A DNA stretch of 53,101 bases, taken from Bryobacterales bacterium. Lineage in GTDB: Bacteria > Acidobacteriota > Terriglobia > Bryobacterales > Bryobacteraceae. This document shows positions 40,616 to 49,485 of this stretch, piece after piece (positions within the stretch are counted from its first letter, which is position 1; each line of letters opens with the position of its first letter). The notes beneath the pieces were generated by a model. The model was not told where the DNA came from. It did not search any database and saw only the letters and a program-made list of their open reading frames with translations. The stretch is from contig PMUP01000056.1 of assembly GCA_003166865.1 (NCBI GenBank), forward strand, positions 1 through 53,101. Reading direction: 5' to 3'. A program made the translations under genes and the position numbers.

Positions 40616-41470
40616 ATGTTAAGAAATGCCAAGGATTTGCATGGTTTTACGATTCGAGCCACGGACGGCGAGCTTGGAACTGTAGATCAGCTCTATTTCG
40701 ACGATGAGACCTGGGCCATCCGCTACCTCACGGTAGCAACCGGCGGCTGGCTGGACGACCGACTGGTGCTGATCTCGCCCATCTCGGTAGTCGATACGGA
40801 CTGGCAAGCCAAGCGATTGGATGTGGCACTGACGAAAAAGCAGGTGGAGAATAGCCCCGACATCAACACGCACCAGCCCGTCTCCCGGCAGCACGAGGCC
40901 GCCTTCAACCGGTATTATGGGTATCCCTATTATTGGGGTGGTCCCTATCTGTGGGGTGCTGGTGCTTACCCGGCGGACATGGTTCTGCCGCCAATTGCTC
41001 TCCCACTAAGTGCTCTCCCACCAAGTGTTCTCCCACCAAGTGTTCTCATAGACGCGGTGGAGGAGGGGCGCCGGAGCCGGAGCGAGTCGACAGATTCGCA
41101 TCTGCGCAGCAGCGAAGACGTCACTGGCTATTCCATTGAGGCGTCCGACGGGGAAATCGGCCATGTGGACGGGTTTGTCGTGGACGATGAAGCCTGGGCT
41201 ATCCGCTACATCGAGGTGGCAACGCGGAATTGGTGGCCGGGCAAGAAGGTGCTGGTTTCACCCGCATGGATTGAACGGGTGAGCTGGGCGGATTCCAAGG
41301 TCTACGCCGGCCTCTCGCGGGAAGCTATCCAGAACGCGGCGGAGTACGTAGAATCCATGCCGATCACTCGCGAGTATGAAAACCGGCTCTACTTTCACTA
41401 CGGCCGGCCGCCCTATTGGCTGCACGAAGCCGAAGACAGGGTGCCGGTTTCCCTAAGCGGCGGGCGTTAA
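40616..41470 (+). CDS. Protein with two PRC-barrel domains
   Basis: A 284-residue protein with two similar halves. PRC-barrel 1 is at about 5-85 (DLHGFTIRATDGELGTVDQL, DETWAIRYLTVATGGWL, VLISPISVV). PRC-barrel 2 is at about 167-245 (DVTGYSIEASDGEIGHVDGF, DEAWAIRYIEVATRNWWPGKKVLVSPAW). The linker has an aromatic patch (YYGYPYYWGGPYLWG) and a Pro/Leu repeat PLSALPPSVLPPSVL coded by a 15-base tandem repeat. PRC barrels bind RNA-processing or photosynthetic partners or act as stress adaptors. Such double-PRC proteins are common with sodium/proton and stress gene sets; the role here is unclear. First gene of the plus-strand run. Confidence 0.88.
   Translation: MLRNAKDLHGFTIRATDGELGTVDQLYFDDETWAIRYLTVATGGWLDDRLVLISPISVVDTDWQAKRLDVALTKKQVENSPDINTHQPVSRQHEAAFNRYYGYPYYWGGPYLWGAGAYPADMVLPPIALPLSALPPSVLPPSVLIDAVEEGRRSRSESTDSHLRSSEDVTGYSIEASDGEIGHVDGFVVDDEAWAIRYIEVATRNWWPGKKVLVSPAWIERVSWADSKVYAGLSREAIQNAAEYVESMPITREYENRLYFHYGRPPYWLHEAEDRVPVSLSGGR
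40982..41047 (+). repeat. 15-base tandem repeat within the PRC-barrel gene
   Basis: About 4.4 units of a 15-base sequence close to GTTCTCCCACCAAGT. The units are at 40982-40996 (three mismatches), 40997-41011, 41012-41026, 41027-41041 and a partial unit from 41042. It encodes a Pro/Leu/Ser/Val pentapeptide in the linker between the two PRC barrels. The two central units are nearly identical, indicating recent slippage, so the linker length may vary between strains. Confidence 0.8.
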
Positions 41471-41474
41471 CCCA

Positions 41475-41720
41475 ATGAGCGAGAGCAACTACGGCGAGCA
41501 CGGCAACGAAGGACCGGAACACGAGAAGGAACGCCACATCGTTCCTCAGAATGCAAAGCAGGCCGATGAACAAGCTGCCCAGCAAGGACTTGCTCCTCCT
41601 TACTGGAGACGCATGCATCGGGACTGGCGTGTCTGGGTGGGGCTGGTGCTGATGCTTGTGGCAATAACCGTCTATATCCTGAGCGAGAACCTGGCGTGGC
41701 TGCCTCACCCGCCGCAATGA
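41475..41720 (+). CDS. Small single-pass membrane protein
   Basis: An 81-residue protein 4 bases after the PRC-barrel gene. The N-terminal half is hydrophilic and rich in Glu, His and Gln (EHEKERHIVPQNAKQADEQA). Residues 52-70 (VWVGLVLMLVAITVYILSE) form one transmembrane helix, followed by a short tail. No domain recognised. Tight spacing suggests a joint function with the PRC-barrel protein. Confidence 0.72.
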   Translation: MSESNYGEHGNEGPEHEKERHIVPQNAKQADEQAAQQGLAPPYWRRMHRDWRVWVGLVLMLVAITVYILSENLAWLPHPPQ

Positions 41721-41746
41721 CCCTCGCCTGATTCAAACGACAGACC

Positions 41747-42727
41747 ATGCGCGAAACCCTGCTGTATCCTCTGCGATTCGAACCGATCTATCAATACCGG
41801 CTGTGGGGTGGCCGCCGTTTGGCGGACCTTCTTAGCGCACCGCTGCCGGGCTCGGGGCCGATCGGCGAAGCGTGGGTGCTCAGCGACCGCGATGACCATC
41901 CGAGCCAGGTTGCGAATGGACCTCTCAAAGGGCGGACCATCGCTCAATTGCTGGAGCAGTTTCCAAAACAAATGATGGGAGAGTTGGCCGGGCGTTTCCG
42001 CCGGTTCCCATTGCTGCTGAAGTTCCTCGACGCACGTGAAATGCTCTCGGTCCAGGTGCATCCCCCCGATAAGAACAAGGAGGCCGAAAGCGGAAAGACC
42101 GAAGCATGGGTCGTCCTGGAAGCGGGACCAAAGAGCCGCATCTATGCTGGTTTGAAGCCAGGTACAACCGCGCAGGTTCTGCGGCAGGCGTCAAAAGATG
42201 GTTCAGTGGTGGGCCACCTGGCATGCTTCGCTCCGAAGCGCGGCGACGCCGTCTTTATACCGGCGGGGACCGTTCACTCTCTGGGCGGCGGTGTCGTGGT
42301 ATTCGAGGTTCAGCAGAACAGCGACGTGACGTTTCGCCTGTATGACTGGGGGCATGTCGATGCCAAGACAGGCCAGCCGCGGGCGCTCCAGGTAGATCAA
42401 GCGCTGGCCTGCGTTGATTTTGCGGAGGGTCCGGCCGGCCGGGTGACGCCGGTGGTGGAAGGGACGACGCCGGTGGAGTGCGAGCGGTTCTTTCATTGTG
42501 AATATTTCCGGTTGTGGCGACTGCGCGGACAATCGCTATTTACCGTCGGCGCCGCGAATGTGCCGCGCGTGCTGGTGTGCATCGAGGGCGCGGGGCAGGT
42601 GGAGCACGGCGGCGCGACTTTCGCCGTCGGGAAAGGCGACGTAGTTCTGTTACCGGCGGTTCTCGGAGCGTGTGCCTTCCGGCCGCGCGCTGCAGTGAGC
42701 CTGCTGGAAATCGCAATACCGGAATGA
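41747..42727 (+). CDS. manA: Mannose-6-phosphate isomerase, class I
   Basis: A 326-residue cupin-type isomerase that interconverts mannose 6-phosphate and fructose 6-phosphate. Motifs: YQYRLWGGRRLADLL, GEAWVLSDRDDHPS, FLDAREMLSVQVHPPD (zinc ligands Gln and His), GKTEAWVVLEAGP (Glu ligand) and VFIPAGTVHSLGGGVVVFEVQQNSDVTFR (second His and the active-site strand). The C-terminal lobe is a second cupin. Its stop codon overlaps the ATG of the HAD gene (ATGA), so translation is coupled. Together with the next two genes it forms a mannose route. Confidence 0.94.
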   Translation: MRETLLYPLRFEPIYQYRLWGGRRLADLLSAPLPGSGPIGEAWVLSDRDDHPSQVANGPLKGRTIAQLLEQFPKQMMGELAGRFRRFPLLLKFLDAREMLSVQVHPPDKNKEAESGKTEAWVVLEAGPKSRIYAGLKPGTTAQVLRQASKDGSVVGHLACFAPKRGDAVFIPAGTVHSLGGGVVVFEVQQNSDVTFRLYDWGHVDAKTGQPRALQVDQALACVDFAEGPAGRVTPVVEGTTPVECERFFHCEYFRLWRLRGQSLFTVGAANVPRVLVCIEGAGQVEHGGATFAVGKGDVVLLPAVLGACAFRPRAAVSLLEIAIPE

Positions 42728-43479
42728 AAAAGCTGATTGTGTTCGATCTGGACGGCACACTTGCCGAGAGTAAGTCGCCTATGGATGCCGACATGTCAGG
42801 ACTGCTGCATGACCTGCTGGGTATCGTCAAAGTGGCCGTGATTTCAGGAGGCGATTGGCCACAGTTTGAAAAGCAGGTGCTCTCCCATCTTCCCCAGGAT
42901 GGAAGCCTGGTGAATCTATCCATCCTTCCCACCTGCGGAACAAAGTTCTTCCAATACGCAGGGGATTGGAAGAAGCTCTATTCGGAAGATTTCACCGCGG
43001 AGGAAAAAGAGAAGATCATCAGTTCTCTCAACAAGGCGGTCGCGGAAGCAGGGTTCAAGGTCGATAAGGTCTGGGGCGAGGTGATTGAAGACCGGGGGAG
43101 CCAGATCACCTTTTCCGCGTTAGGTCAGCAAGCCCCCTTGGACGAAAAGACCAAATGGGACCCTGATTTCACTAAGCGAAAGAAGATCAAAGCGATTCTC
43201 GATCCCTTCATTCCCGAGTTTTCTGTCCGGATGGGCGGCGCGACATCCATCGATGTCACCAAGCCTGGCATTGACAAGGGTTACGGAATCAGAAAGCTGC
43301 GCGACATCCTGGGCATTTCATTGGAAGAGATGATTTTCATAGGCGATGCCTTGTTCCCGGGAGGGAACGACTATCCGGCGAAAGAAGCCGGTGTTGTTTC
43401 GATCGCGGTTCGAGGTCCCAACGAGACCAAACCAGTGACCGAAGCAATGATTGCATGTTTGACCGAGCCGCGACCGTGA
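42724..43479 (+). CDS. HAD-IIB protein resembling eukaryotic-type phosphomannomutase
   Basis: ATG 42724 overlaps the manA stop; 251 residues. It has the HAD nucleophile motif FDLDGTLAES (Asp 8 and Asp 10), a motif-II-like VISGGDW and a cap insert of HAD-IIB type. Near the end GGATSIDVTKPGIDKGYGIRKL and FIGDALFPGGNDYPAKEAGV match the PMM2-type pattern G-D-x-x-x-P-G-G-N-D. This points to a phosphomannomutase (mannose 1-phosphate to mannose 6-phosphate) rather than a simple phosphatase, although a sugar phosphatase such as MPGP or SPP remains possible. Located between manA and a GH130 phosphorylase that yields mannose 1-phosphate. Confidence 0.82.
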   Translation: MKKLIVFDLDGTLAESKSPMDADMSGLLHDLLGIVKVAVISGGDWPQFEKQVLSHLPQDGSLVNLSILPTCGTKFFQYAGDWKKLYSEDFTAEEKEKIISSLNKAVAEAGFKVDKVWGEVIEDRGSQITFSALGQQAPLDEKTKWDPDFTKRKKIKAILDPFIPEFSVRMGGATSIDVTKPGIDKGYGIRKLRDILGISLEEMIFIGDALFPGGNDYPAKEAGVVSIAVRGPNETKPVTEAMIACLTEPRP

Positions 43480-43489
43480 GGGAGTCGGT

Positions 43490-44611
43490 ATGAGTGAATT
43501 TCAGTTGCGCCGGCTGGGAATGATCATGGAGCCGGAGCCGGGCAATCCCCAGGAAATCGAAGGCGTCCTGAATCCGGCTGCCATTCGTGGCCCGGATGGT
43601 GACCTGTACCTGTTCCCGAGGCTGGTCGCGAAGGGGAACTACTCGCGCATCGGCATTGCACGAGTGCGGTTCAATGCAGCCGGCGATCCGGCCGGCGTCG
43701 AGCGGCTCGGCGTCGCACTGGAGCCGGAAGCGGATTATGAGTTGCAGCCCGGCGGGCGCGGTGGCTGCGAGGATCCTCGGATTACGTTTGTGGAACCGCT
43801 CCAGCGCTACCTGATGACTTACACGGCATTCTCGGCGCAAGGCCCGCGGATCGCCTTCGCAATATCGGAGGATCTGTTCCACTGGAAGCGTCTAGGCCTG
43901 GCGACCTTTGGCGTATATCAAGGCATCGATATCGGCGACGTGGCTGATAAAGATGCCAGTGTCTTCCCCGTCGCCATTCCCAATCCATCCGGGAAACCGG
44001 AACTGGCCATGCTCCACCGGCCGCTTTTTCCTGGCACGCGTCCGGAGGAAACCGTCCACGATGCTGAGTCCCGTGACGTGGATCTCGATCGGGAAAGCAT
44101 CTGGATTTCATACTGCTCCATGGCCCCCGAAGGTTGCGAAGACGGCTGCGAACCATGCCGCCTCGGCCCGTTCAGCTGTCATCATCGGCTGGCGACCCCG
44201 GTGTCGCCTTGGGAGCGTCTCAAAATCGGCGGCGGCACTCCGCCCGTCCTGAGCAGGCACGGCTGGCTGATCGTTTATCACGGCGTGAGCGAAATGGCGG
44301 ACGCCAGCACGCCCGGACACCAGTTCTGCTACTCGGCGGGAGTGATGGTGCTCTCCAAAGACCATCCGCATGTGATTCGCTATCGTTCGGCGGAGCCGGT
44401 GTTGACGCCGATGCTGCCAGAAGAACGCATCGGGACCATCGCCAACGTCGTGTTCCCCACCGGCATCGACCGGCGCGACGATCTTGGCTCACCGGACCGC
44501 TTCGACGTTTATTACGGGATGGCGGATGATCGGATTGGTGTGGCGCGCCTGGACGTGCCGGAATGCCTGCCTCCGGGAGGAGTCGCCCATTCGCCGGAAG
44601 CAAAGGTGTAG
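43490..44611 (+). CDS. Glycoside hydrolase family 130 (mannoside phosphorylase)
   Basis: A 373-residue five-bladed propeller enzyme. Family features include [31 protein letters not shown] (catalytic Asp region), [27 protein letters not shown] and [20 protein letters not shown], which has the phosphate-binding residues. GH130 enzymes attack beta-1,2- or beta-1,4-mannosides with phosphate and release alpha-mannose 1-phosphate; some subfamilies are hydrolases. An insertion [17 protein letters not shown] near residues 211-227 has four Cys and two His and may bind a metal. Cytosolic, no leader. With PMM-like HAD and ManA it completes a phosphorolytic route. Confidence 0.9.
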   Translation: MSEFQLRRLGMIMEPEPGNPQEIEGVLNPAAIRGPDGDLYLFPRLVAKGNYSRIGIARVRFNAAGDPAGVERLGVALEPEADYELQPGGRGGCEDPRITFVEPLQRYLMTYTAFSAQGPRIAFAISEDLFHWKRLGLATFGVYQGIDIGDVADKDASVFPVAIPNPSGKPELAMLHRPLFPGTRPEETVHDAESRDVDLDRESIWISYCSMAPEGCEDGCEPCRLGPFSCHHRLATPVSPWERLKIGGGTPPVLSRHGWLIVYHGVSEMADASTPGHQFCYSAGVMVLSKDHPHVIRYRSAEPVLTPMLPEERIGTIANVVFPTGIDRRDDLGSPDRFDVYYGMADDRIGVARLDVPECLPPGGVAHSPEAKV

Positions 44612-44633
44612 CCAATTTGTAGGAAAACCGAAG

Positions 44634-45500
44634 ATGAAAATCAATTCAAAGGATTTCCGCGTGGCCGGGAAAAAGGTCGAGCTCAATGAGTGGCCGACCA
44701 TTGTGAAGCCCTTTTGCAAATCGAAGAAGGAGTATCAAGAACTCCTGGGCGAACACGTTAAGAAGCTGAGTTCGCTGCAACAGCTTCAGTACGCGTCCAA
44801 CCGCTATGCGCTGCTCATGATTTTTCAAGGTATGGACTCCGCCGGCAAGGACGGCGCCATTCGGCACGTCATGTCGGGGGTCAATCCACAAGGCTGCCAG
44901 GTTTTCGGTTTCAAACAACCCAGCGCCGAGGAGCTGGAACATGATTTTCTTTGGCGCACCACGCGCTGCCTGCCGGAACGCGGGCGGATCGGCATCTTCA
45001 ACCGTTCCTATTACGAGGAGGTGCTGGTGGTTCGTGTGCATCCGGAGCTTCTCCGCAACGAGGGGCTTTCCGAAGAACTGCGCGACGAGAAAGACTTCTG
45101 GGAGAAACGCTATCGCTCCATCGCGGATTTCGAGGAGCATCTCCACCGTAACGGTACCAGGATGGTCAAAGTCTTCCTCCACCTATCGAAGGATGAGCAG
45201 CGCAGGCGGTTTCTCGATCGCATTGATGAGCCGGACAAGAACTGGAAATTCAGCCTGGCGGATATTCACGAGAGGAAATACTGGAAGGATTACGTGCGGG
45301 CTTTTGAGGCTTGCCTGAGTGCCACCAGCACGCATCACGCGCCATGGTACGTCGTGCCCGCTGACGACAAGGAGAATGCCCGGTTGATTGTTTCCCAGAT
45401 CGTCTTGGATGCGCTCAGCGAACTGAAGATGGCGTATCCCAAAACCACCCCGAAGCGCCGGCTGGAATTGAAATCGATTCGCAAGCTGCTCACGAAGTGA
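44634..45500 (+). CDS. Polyphosphate kinase 2 family protein
   Basis: ATG 44634 gives 288 residues. Walker A is [14 protein letters not shown], with the two conserved Asp residues, and the lid region is [34 protein letters not shown]2 enzymes transfer phosphate between polyphosphate and nucleotides. The short one-domain class I form, as here, usually makes ADP to ATP or GDP to GTP from polyP, but direction cannot be told from sequence. It sits 22 bases after the GH130 gene. Its stop overlaps the start of the proton-ATPase gene (GTGA), so ATP supply and proton pumping are coupled in expression. Confidence 0.93.
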   Translation: MKINSKDFRVAGKKVELNEWPTIVKPFCKSKKEYQELLGEHVKKLSSLQQLQYASNRYALLMIFQGMDSAGKDGAIRHVMSGVNPQGCQVFGFKQPSAEELEHDFLWRTTRCLPERGRIGIFNRSYYEEVLVVRVHPELLRNEGLSEELRDEKDFWEKRYRSIADFEEHLHRNGTRMVKVFLHLSKDEQRRRFLDRIDEPDKNWKFSLADIHERKYWKDYVRAFEACLSATSTHHAPWYVVPADDKENARLIVSQIVLDALSELKMAYPKTTPKRRLELKSIRKLLTK

Positions 45501-47800
45501 CCGGCATCACCAGCGCTGAAGCCCGAATCCGGCTTGAAAAGTACGGTCCAAACGCTGTGCCCGACACGGCTGAGCGTCCATTGCGCAGGGCGCTGGCCAA
45601 GTTCTGGGCTCCGGTTCCATGGATGCTCGAGGCGGCGATCGTGCTCGAGATTGCGCTCGGCAAGTACGTCGAGGGCGCGATCATCGCGGTCCTGCTGATC
45701 TTCAACGCGGCGCTCGGATTCCTCCAGGAAGGTCGAGCTCAGGCGACTCTGGCCGCGCTGAAGTCGCGGCTTGCGCTGAATGCATCGGTCCGCCGCGATA
45801 ATGTTTGGGCCACCGTGCCCGCTGCCCAACTGGTGCCCGGCGATATTGTGAAGCTATCGCTCGGCGCCGTGGTTGCCGCCGACGTACGGCTTACTGAAGG
45901 CTCGGTGCTGCTGGACCAGTCCATGCTCACCGGCGAATCCGTTCCGATCGAAGCTGGCGCCGGGTTCGAAACTTATGCCGGAGCGCTGGTCCGGCGCGGC
46001 GAAGCGGAGGCCGAGGTGACGGCCACCGGAGCGCGCACCAAGTTTGGACGCACCGCGGAGCTGGTTCGCACGGCGCACGTCGTAAGCTCGCAGCAGAAGG
46101 CCGTCCTGCGCGTGGTGCGCAATCTCGCCATGGTGAATGGCGTCATCATCGCGATGCTGGTGGGATATGCCTACATTCTCAAGATGCCGGGTGGCGAGAT
46201 CATTCCTCTGGTGCTCACGGGGATTTTGGCGTCGATTCCAGTAGCGCTGCCGGCCACCTTTACGTTTGCGTCGGCGCTCGGGGCGCGAGCTCTGGCAAAG
46301 CTGGACGTTCTTCCAACCAGGCTTTCCGCGGTGGATGAAGCGGCCAGCATCGATGTGCTGTGCTCGGACAAAACCGGTACGCTGACCGAAAACGCGCTGA
46401 CGGTAACGGCCGTCCATGCCATGTCCGGCTTCGATGAATCGCACGTCTTGGGAGTGGCTGCGCTCGCGGGTTCGGACGGCGGCGAAGATCCGGTGGATGG
46501 CGCGATACGAGCCGCCGCAGCGAAAACACCGGCCTCCGATCTGCCGAAACTGATCAAGTTCGTTCCGTTCGATCCCGCGACCAAGATGTCGGAAGCGACG
46601 GCTACTGATCCCGGCGGAGCGACCGTGCGTGCCGTGAAGGGAGCCTTTGCCGCGGTGGCCGGGCTTACGCAACCAGACCCCGAAGCGGCCAAGACGGCGA
46701 ACGAGCTTGAGGCGCAGGGCTTCCGCGTTCTGGCCGTCGCGATCGGTCCACCAAGCGCGCTGAAGCTTGCTGGTATCATCGCTCTCAGCGATCCGCCCCG
46801 GCCGGATTCAGCCGCGTTAATTACGGAACTGCACACGCTGGGAGTGCGCGCGGTCATGGTGACCGGCGATGCCCCGGCGACGGCAGCCATCGTGGCTCAC
46901 GCCGTGGGACTGGACGGAAAAGTCTGTCCACCCGGGCCGATCCCCGCCGATGTGCGCCCCGAGGATTTCGCGGTCTTCGCCGGCATTCTGCCCGAGGGAA
47001 AGTACAACCTCGTTAAAGCGTTTCAAAAGAGCGGCCACATCGTTGGTATGTGCGGCGACGGAGCTAACGACGCGCCGGCGCTTCGCCAGGCCCAAATGGG
47101 AATCGCGGTGTCGACTGCGACCGATGTTGCCAAGTCGGCGGCTGGCATCGTGCTGACGAAACCAGGACTCGTCGGCATTGTCGCTGCGGTGAAAGAAGGC
47201 CGCGTGACGTTCCAGCGCATTCTGACTTATACCCTCAACTCGGTTACCAAGAAAGTTGTGCAGGTGCTCTTCCTGGCGGTGGGCCTGGTCATGACCGGGC
47301 ACGCGATCCTGACGCCAATGTTGATGGTGATTATCATGCTCACGGGCGATCTCCTCGGCATGTCCCTGACGACGGACAACGTGCGCCCGTCTCCAACTCC
47401 CAATGCCTGGCGAATCGGCCAGTTGACGATCGCGGGAGTCTTCATGGGAATCTGTGAGCTGCTCTTCTGCACCACCATTCTGGCCTTCGCCAAATTTCGG
47501 CTCGGCCTAGGAATCGAAACGCTGCAAACCGTAGCCTTCGTGCTCATCGTGTTTGGCAATCAGGCAATCACCTATACGAATCGTGAACGCCAGCGCCTGG
47601 GGTCCTGCCGTCCAAGCCGATGGCTGGTCGGATCGTCTGTAGTTGATGTGCTCATCGCCTCAGCGCTCGCGATCAGCGGAATCGCAATGGCCCCGCTATG
47701 CATCTATCTTGTTGGAGGAACACTGGTGGCGGCAGGCGTCTTTGCATTCATCGTGGACTTTGCCAAAGTCCCCGTGTTCAAGCGACTGCGTATTGGATAG
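45497..47800 (+). CDS. P-type plasma-membrane H+-ATPase (P3A)
   Basis: A GTG start at 45497 overlaps the PPK2 stop; 767 residues. Order: cation-ATPase N domain ([15 protein letters not shown]), helices M1-M2, actuator domain with LTGESVP (about 143-149), M3-M4 with [12 protein letters not shown], the phosphorylation motif DKTGTLT (Asp about 291), nucleotide domain, hinge [14 protein letters not shown] and [20 protein letters not shown], then M5-M10. It matches fungal/plant-type H+-ATPases found in bacteria and archaea and would extrude protons at ATP cost, useful for acid tolerance. No C-terminal regulatory domain is seen. Confidence 0.93.
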   Translation: MTGITSAEARIRLEKYGPNAVPDTAERPLRRALAKFWAPVPWMLEAAIVLEIALGKYVEGAIIAVLLIFNAALGFLQEGRAQATLAALKSRLALNASVRRDNVWATVPAAQLVPGDIVKLSLGAVVAADVRLTEGSVLLDQSMLTGESVPIEAGAGFETYAGALVRRGEAEAEVTATGARTKFGRTAELVRTAHVVSSQQKAVLRVVRNLAMVNGVIIAMLVGYAYILKMPGGEIIPLVLTGILASIPVALPATFTFASALGARALAKLDVLPTRLSAVDEAASIDVLCSDKTGTLTENALTVTAVHAMSGFDESHVLGVAALAGSDGGEDPVDGAIRAAAAKTPASDLPKLIKFVPFDPATKMSEATATDPGGATVRAVKGAFAAVAGLTQPDPEAAKTANELEAQGFRVLAVAIGPPSALKLAGIIALSDPPRPDSAALITELHTLGVRAVMVTGDAPATAAIVAHAVGLDGKVCPPGPIPADVRPEDFAVFAGILPEGKYNLVKAFQKSGHIVGMCGDGANDAPALRQAQMGIAVSTATDVAKSAAGIVLTKPGLVGIVAAVKEGRVTFQRILTYTLNSVTKKVVQVLFLAVGLVMTGHAILTPMLMVIIMLTGDLLGMSLTTDNVRPSPTPNAWRIGQLTIAGVFMGICELLFCTTILAFAKFRLGLGIETLQTVAFVLIVFGNQAITYTNRERQRLGSCRPSRWLVGSSVVDVLIASALAISGIAMAPLCIYLVGGTLVAAGVFAFIVDFAKVPVFKRLRIG

Positions 47801-47843
47801 ACTGAAATTGTCACTGAAATTGCCCCGGGCGAATCATCCTGCC

Positions 47844-48692
47844 ATGCGCACATTGATTTGTTTTTCGCTTCTCGTCGCCACTGCTGGGGCAACTCCCGAT
47901 GTGATGGGCCGCGCCAGCGCGCTCTACCAGCGCACCGAGTACGAGGGCTCACTGCATGTTTTGGCGGAAGATCCGGCACCCGACGCAGCCAACTATCTCC
48001 TGAGCGGCAAGAATTACTTCATGCTCGGCGACTACAAGCGAGCCATCGAATTCCTTGACAAGTCTCTCGCAGTTTCTCCCACCAATTCCGAGTACGAACT
48101 TTGGCTCGGCCGCGCTTGGGGACGGCGCGCGGAAACCAGCGGCTGGCTGACGGCCGGTATCCATGCATCCAAAGCCCGCCAGTGTTTCGAGCGAGCAGTT
48201 GCCTTGGACCCGCACAATCGTGAAGCCAAAAACGATCTGTTCGATTTCTACCTCAACGCACCCGGTTTTCTCGGCGGTGGATTGGAAAAAGCCGCGGCCC
48301 TCGCCAAGAGCATCGCCAGTGAGCGGCCTCCCGAGTATGAGTTTGAAGAAGCTCAACTCGCCGACCGAAAAAAGGATTACGCCGCCGCGGAGGCGCATCT
48401 GCGCCGGGCCATGCAACTTGCGCCCAATGAAGCCGGCCGCGTATTGGATGTGGCGCGATACGTCGCCAAACGCGGGCGCCTGGCGGAGAGCGATGCCCTG
48501 TTCGAGCAAGCCAGAAAGCTGGCGCCGAGCCAACCCAGGGTTGCCTTTGCGGAAGCCAGATCGGATATCGAAAATCATCGCAATCTGGAGCAGGCGCGGG
48601 GACTTTTGCAGAGTTATCTGCACGCCAGCCTGACTCCGGACGACCCTCCCCGGCAGGAAGCCGAGAAACTTTTGCGGCGCGCGGGCGGATGA
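47844..48692 (+). CDS. Secreted or periplasmic TPR-repeat protein
   Basis: ATG 47844 gives 282 residues with a short signal peptide (MRTLICFSLLVATAGATP). Helical repeats follow: ASALYQRTEYEGSLHVL, YFMLGDYKRAIEFLDKSLAV, ARQCFERAVALDPHNREAKN, ADRKKDYAAAEAHLRRAMQL, RGRLAESDALFEQARKLAP. TPRs mediate protein-protein contacts; partners unknown. Its stop overlaps the ATG of the first half-size EamA gene (ATGA), which starts a chain of four coupled genes. Confidence 0.85.
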   Translation: MRTLICFSLLVATAGATPDVMGRASALYQRTEYEGSLHVLAEDPAPDAANYLLSGKNYFMLGDYKRAIEFLDKSLAVSPTNSEYELWLGRAWGRRAETSGWLTAGIHASKARQCFERAVALDPHNREAKNDLFDFYLNAPGFLGGGLEKAAALAKSIASERPPEYEFEEAQLADRKKDYAAAEAHLRRAMQLAPNEAGRVLDVARYVAKRGRLAESDALFEQARKLAPSQPRVAFAEARSDIENHRNLEQARGLLQSYLHASLTPDDPPRQEAEKLLRRAGG

Positions 48693-49129
48693 CGAATCTC
48701 GCGCGCTCCTCCAGCGCCGTTCTCAAAACTTACTCCGTTCTGCTGTTCTTCCTGGCGCTCAAGGCCGCCGGAAATTCTTCGATGGCCTGGGGAATGAAGC
48801 AGGTCCCCGAGAGAATGTCGATGAATCCCGCGCTGTATCTGCGCGCCATGCTGAACCCGTTCGTTGCGATGGGAGTTGCCGCGCTGATCCTGGCCCTGCT
48901 GACGCGAATGGCGCTGCTCAGCTTGGCGGACCTGAGTTTTGTACTTCCTGTTACCGCCATCGGATACGTGATCGCGGTGTTCCTCGGGAAGGTGTTCCTG
49001 CATGAAACCGTCACGCGCCAGCGCTGGCTGGGGACGCTGCTGATCTTTGCCGGCGCAGCGTTGGTCGGATCCACTTCGCCAGACACTACTCCAATCGACA
49101 TCACCCCAGCCGCGGAGGGCCCGAAATGA
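48689..49129 (+). CDS. Half-size EamA/DMT membrane protein (first of a pair)
   Basis: A 146-residue protein with about four transmembrane helices: VLLFFLALKAAGN, VAMGVAALILALLTRMAL, FVLPVTAIGYVIAVFLGKVFL and WLGTLLIFAGAALVGS. The pattern FVLPVTAIGYVIAVFLGKVFLHE followed by a G-x-x-L-I-x-x-G helix is the EamA signature. At this length it is a half transporter that must pair, most likely with the product of the overlapping next gene (start at 49126). Probably exports a small metabolite or drug; substrate unknown. Confidence 0.82.
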   Translation: MTNLARSSSAVLKTYSVLLFFLALKAAGNSSMAWGMKQVPERMSMNPALYLRAMLNPFVAMGVAALILALLTRMALLSLADLSFVLPVTAIGYVIAVFLGKVFLHETVTRQRWLGTLLIFAGAALVGSTSPDTTPIDITPAAEGPK

Positions 49130-49485
49130 GGTGGGTGCTGGTGGCGGCAATGGTCATCGCGACCGTCGCGGCCGATCTACTCCAGAGCCACGAAATGAAG
49201 CGCGCCGGTGAGCAATCCGTGAGCGCGCGCGGGCTGGCGCGATTGCTGCATGTTATCGCGCGGCGACGCCTGCTGATCCTGGGTATCGCCTGCAACGCGG
49301 TATCGTTCTTGACGTTTATGGCCTTGGTGCAAACCGAGCCGCTGAGTTTCGCCGTGCCGGCATCCTCGTCGAGTTTTGTCCTGGAGACGCTGCTAGCCAA
49401 GTTCGTTTTACACGAGCGCATCGGCGCGCGACGAGCGGCGGGCGCGCTGGCGGTGCTGGCCGGCGTGGTGCTGGTGGGCAGTTGA
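49126..49485 (+). CDS. Half-size EamA/DMT membrane protein (second of a pair)
   Basis: A 119-residue protein whose ATG overlaps the previous stop. It has about four helices, with LSFAVPASSSSFVLETLLAKFVLHERI and GALAVLAGVVLVGS matching the second half of the EamA repeat. The partner protein has the equivalent FVLPVTAIGYVIAVFLG region, so the two probably form a heterodimer like paired SMR exporters. N-terminal MRWVLVAAMVIATVAADLLQ serves as first helix. Confidence 0.82.
   Translation: MRWVLVAAMVIATVAADLLQSHEMKRAGEQSVSARGLARLLHVIARRRLLILGIACNAVSFLTFMALVQTEPLSFAVPASSSSFVLETLLAKFVLHERIGARRAAGALAVLAGVVLVGS

Noticed and set aside
40510-40707. Plus-strand frame of 65 codons upstream of the PRC-barrel gene
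   Set aside because: It overlaps the real PRC-barrel start in another frame and has no recognisable feature.
40982-41047. CRISPR-like array
   Set aside because: Units are 15 bases, contiguous without spacers and inside a coding frame; no cas gene is present.
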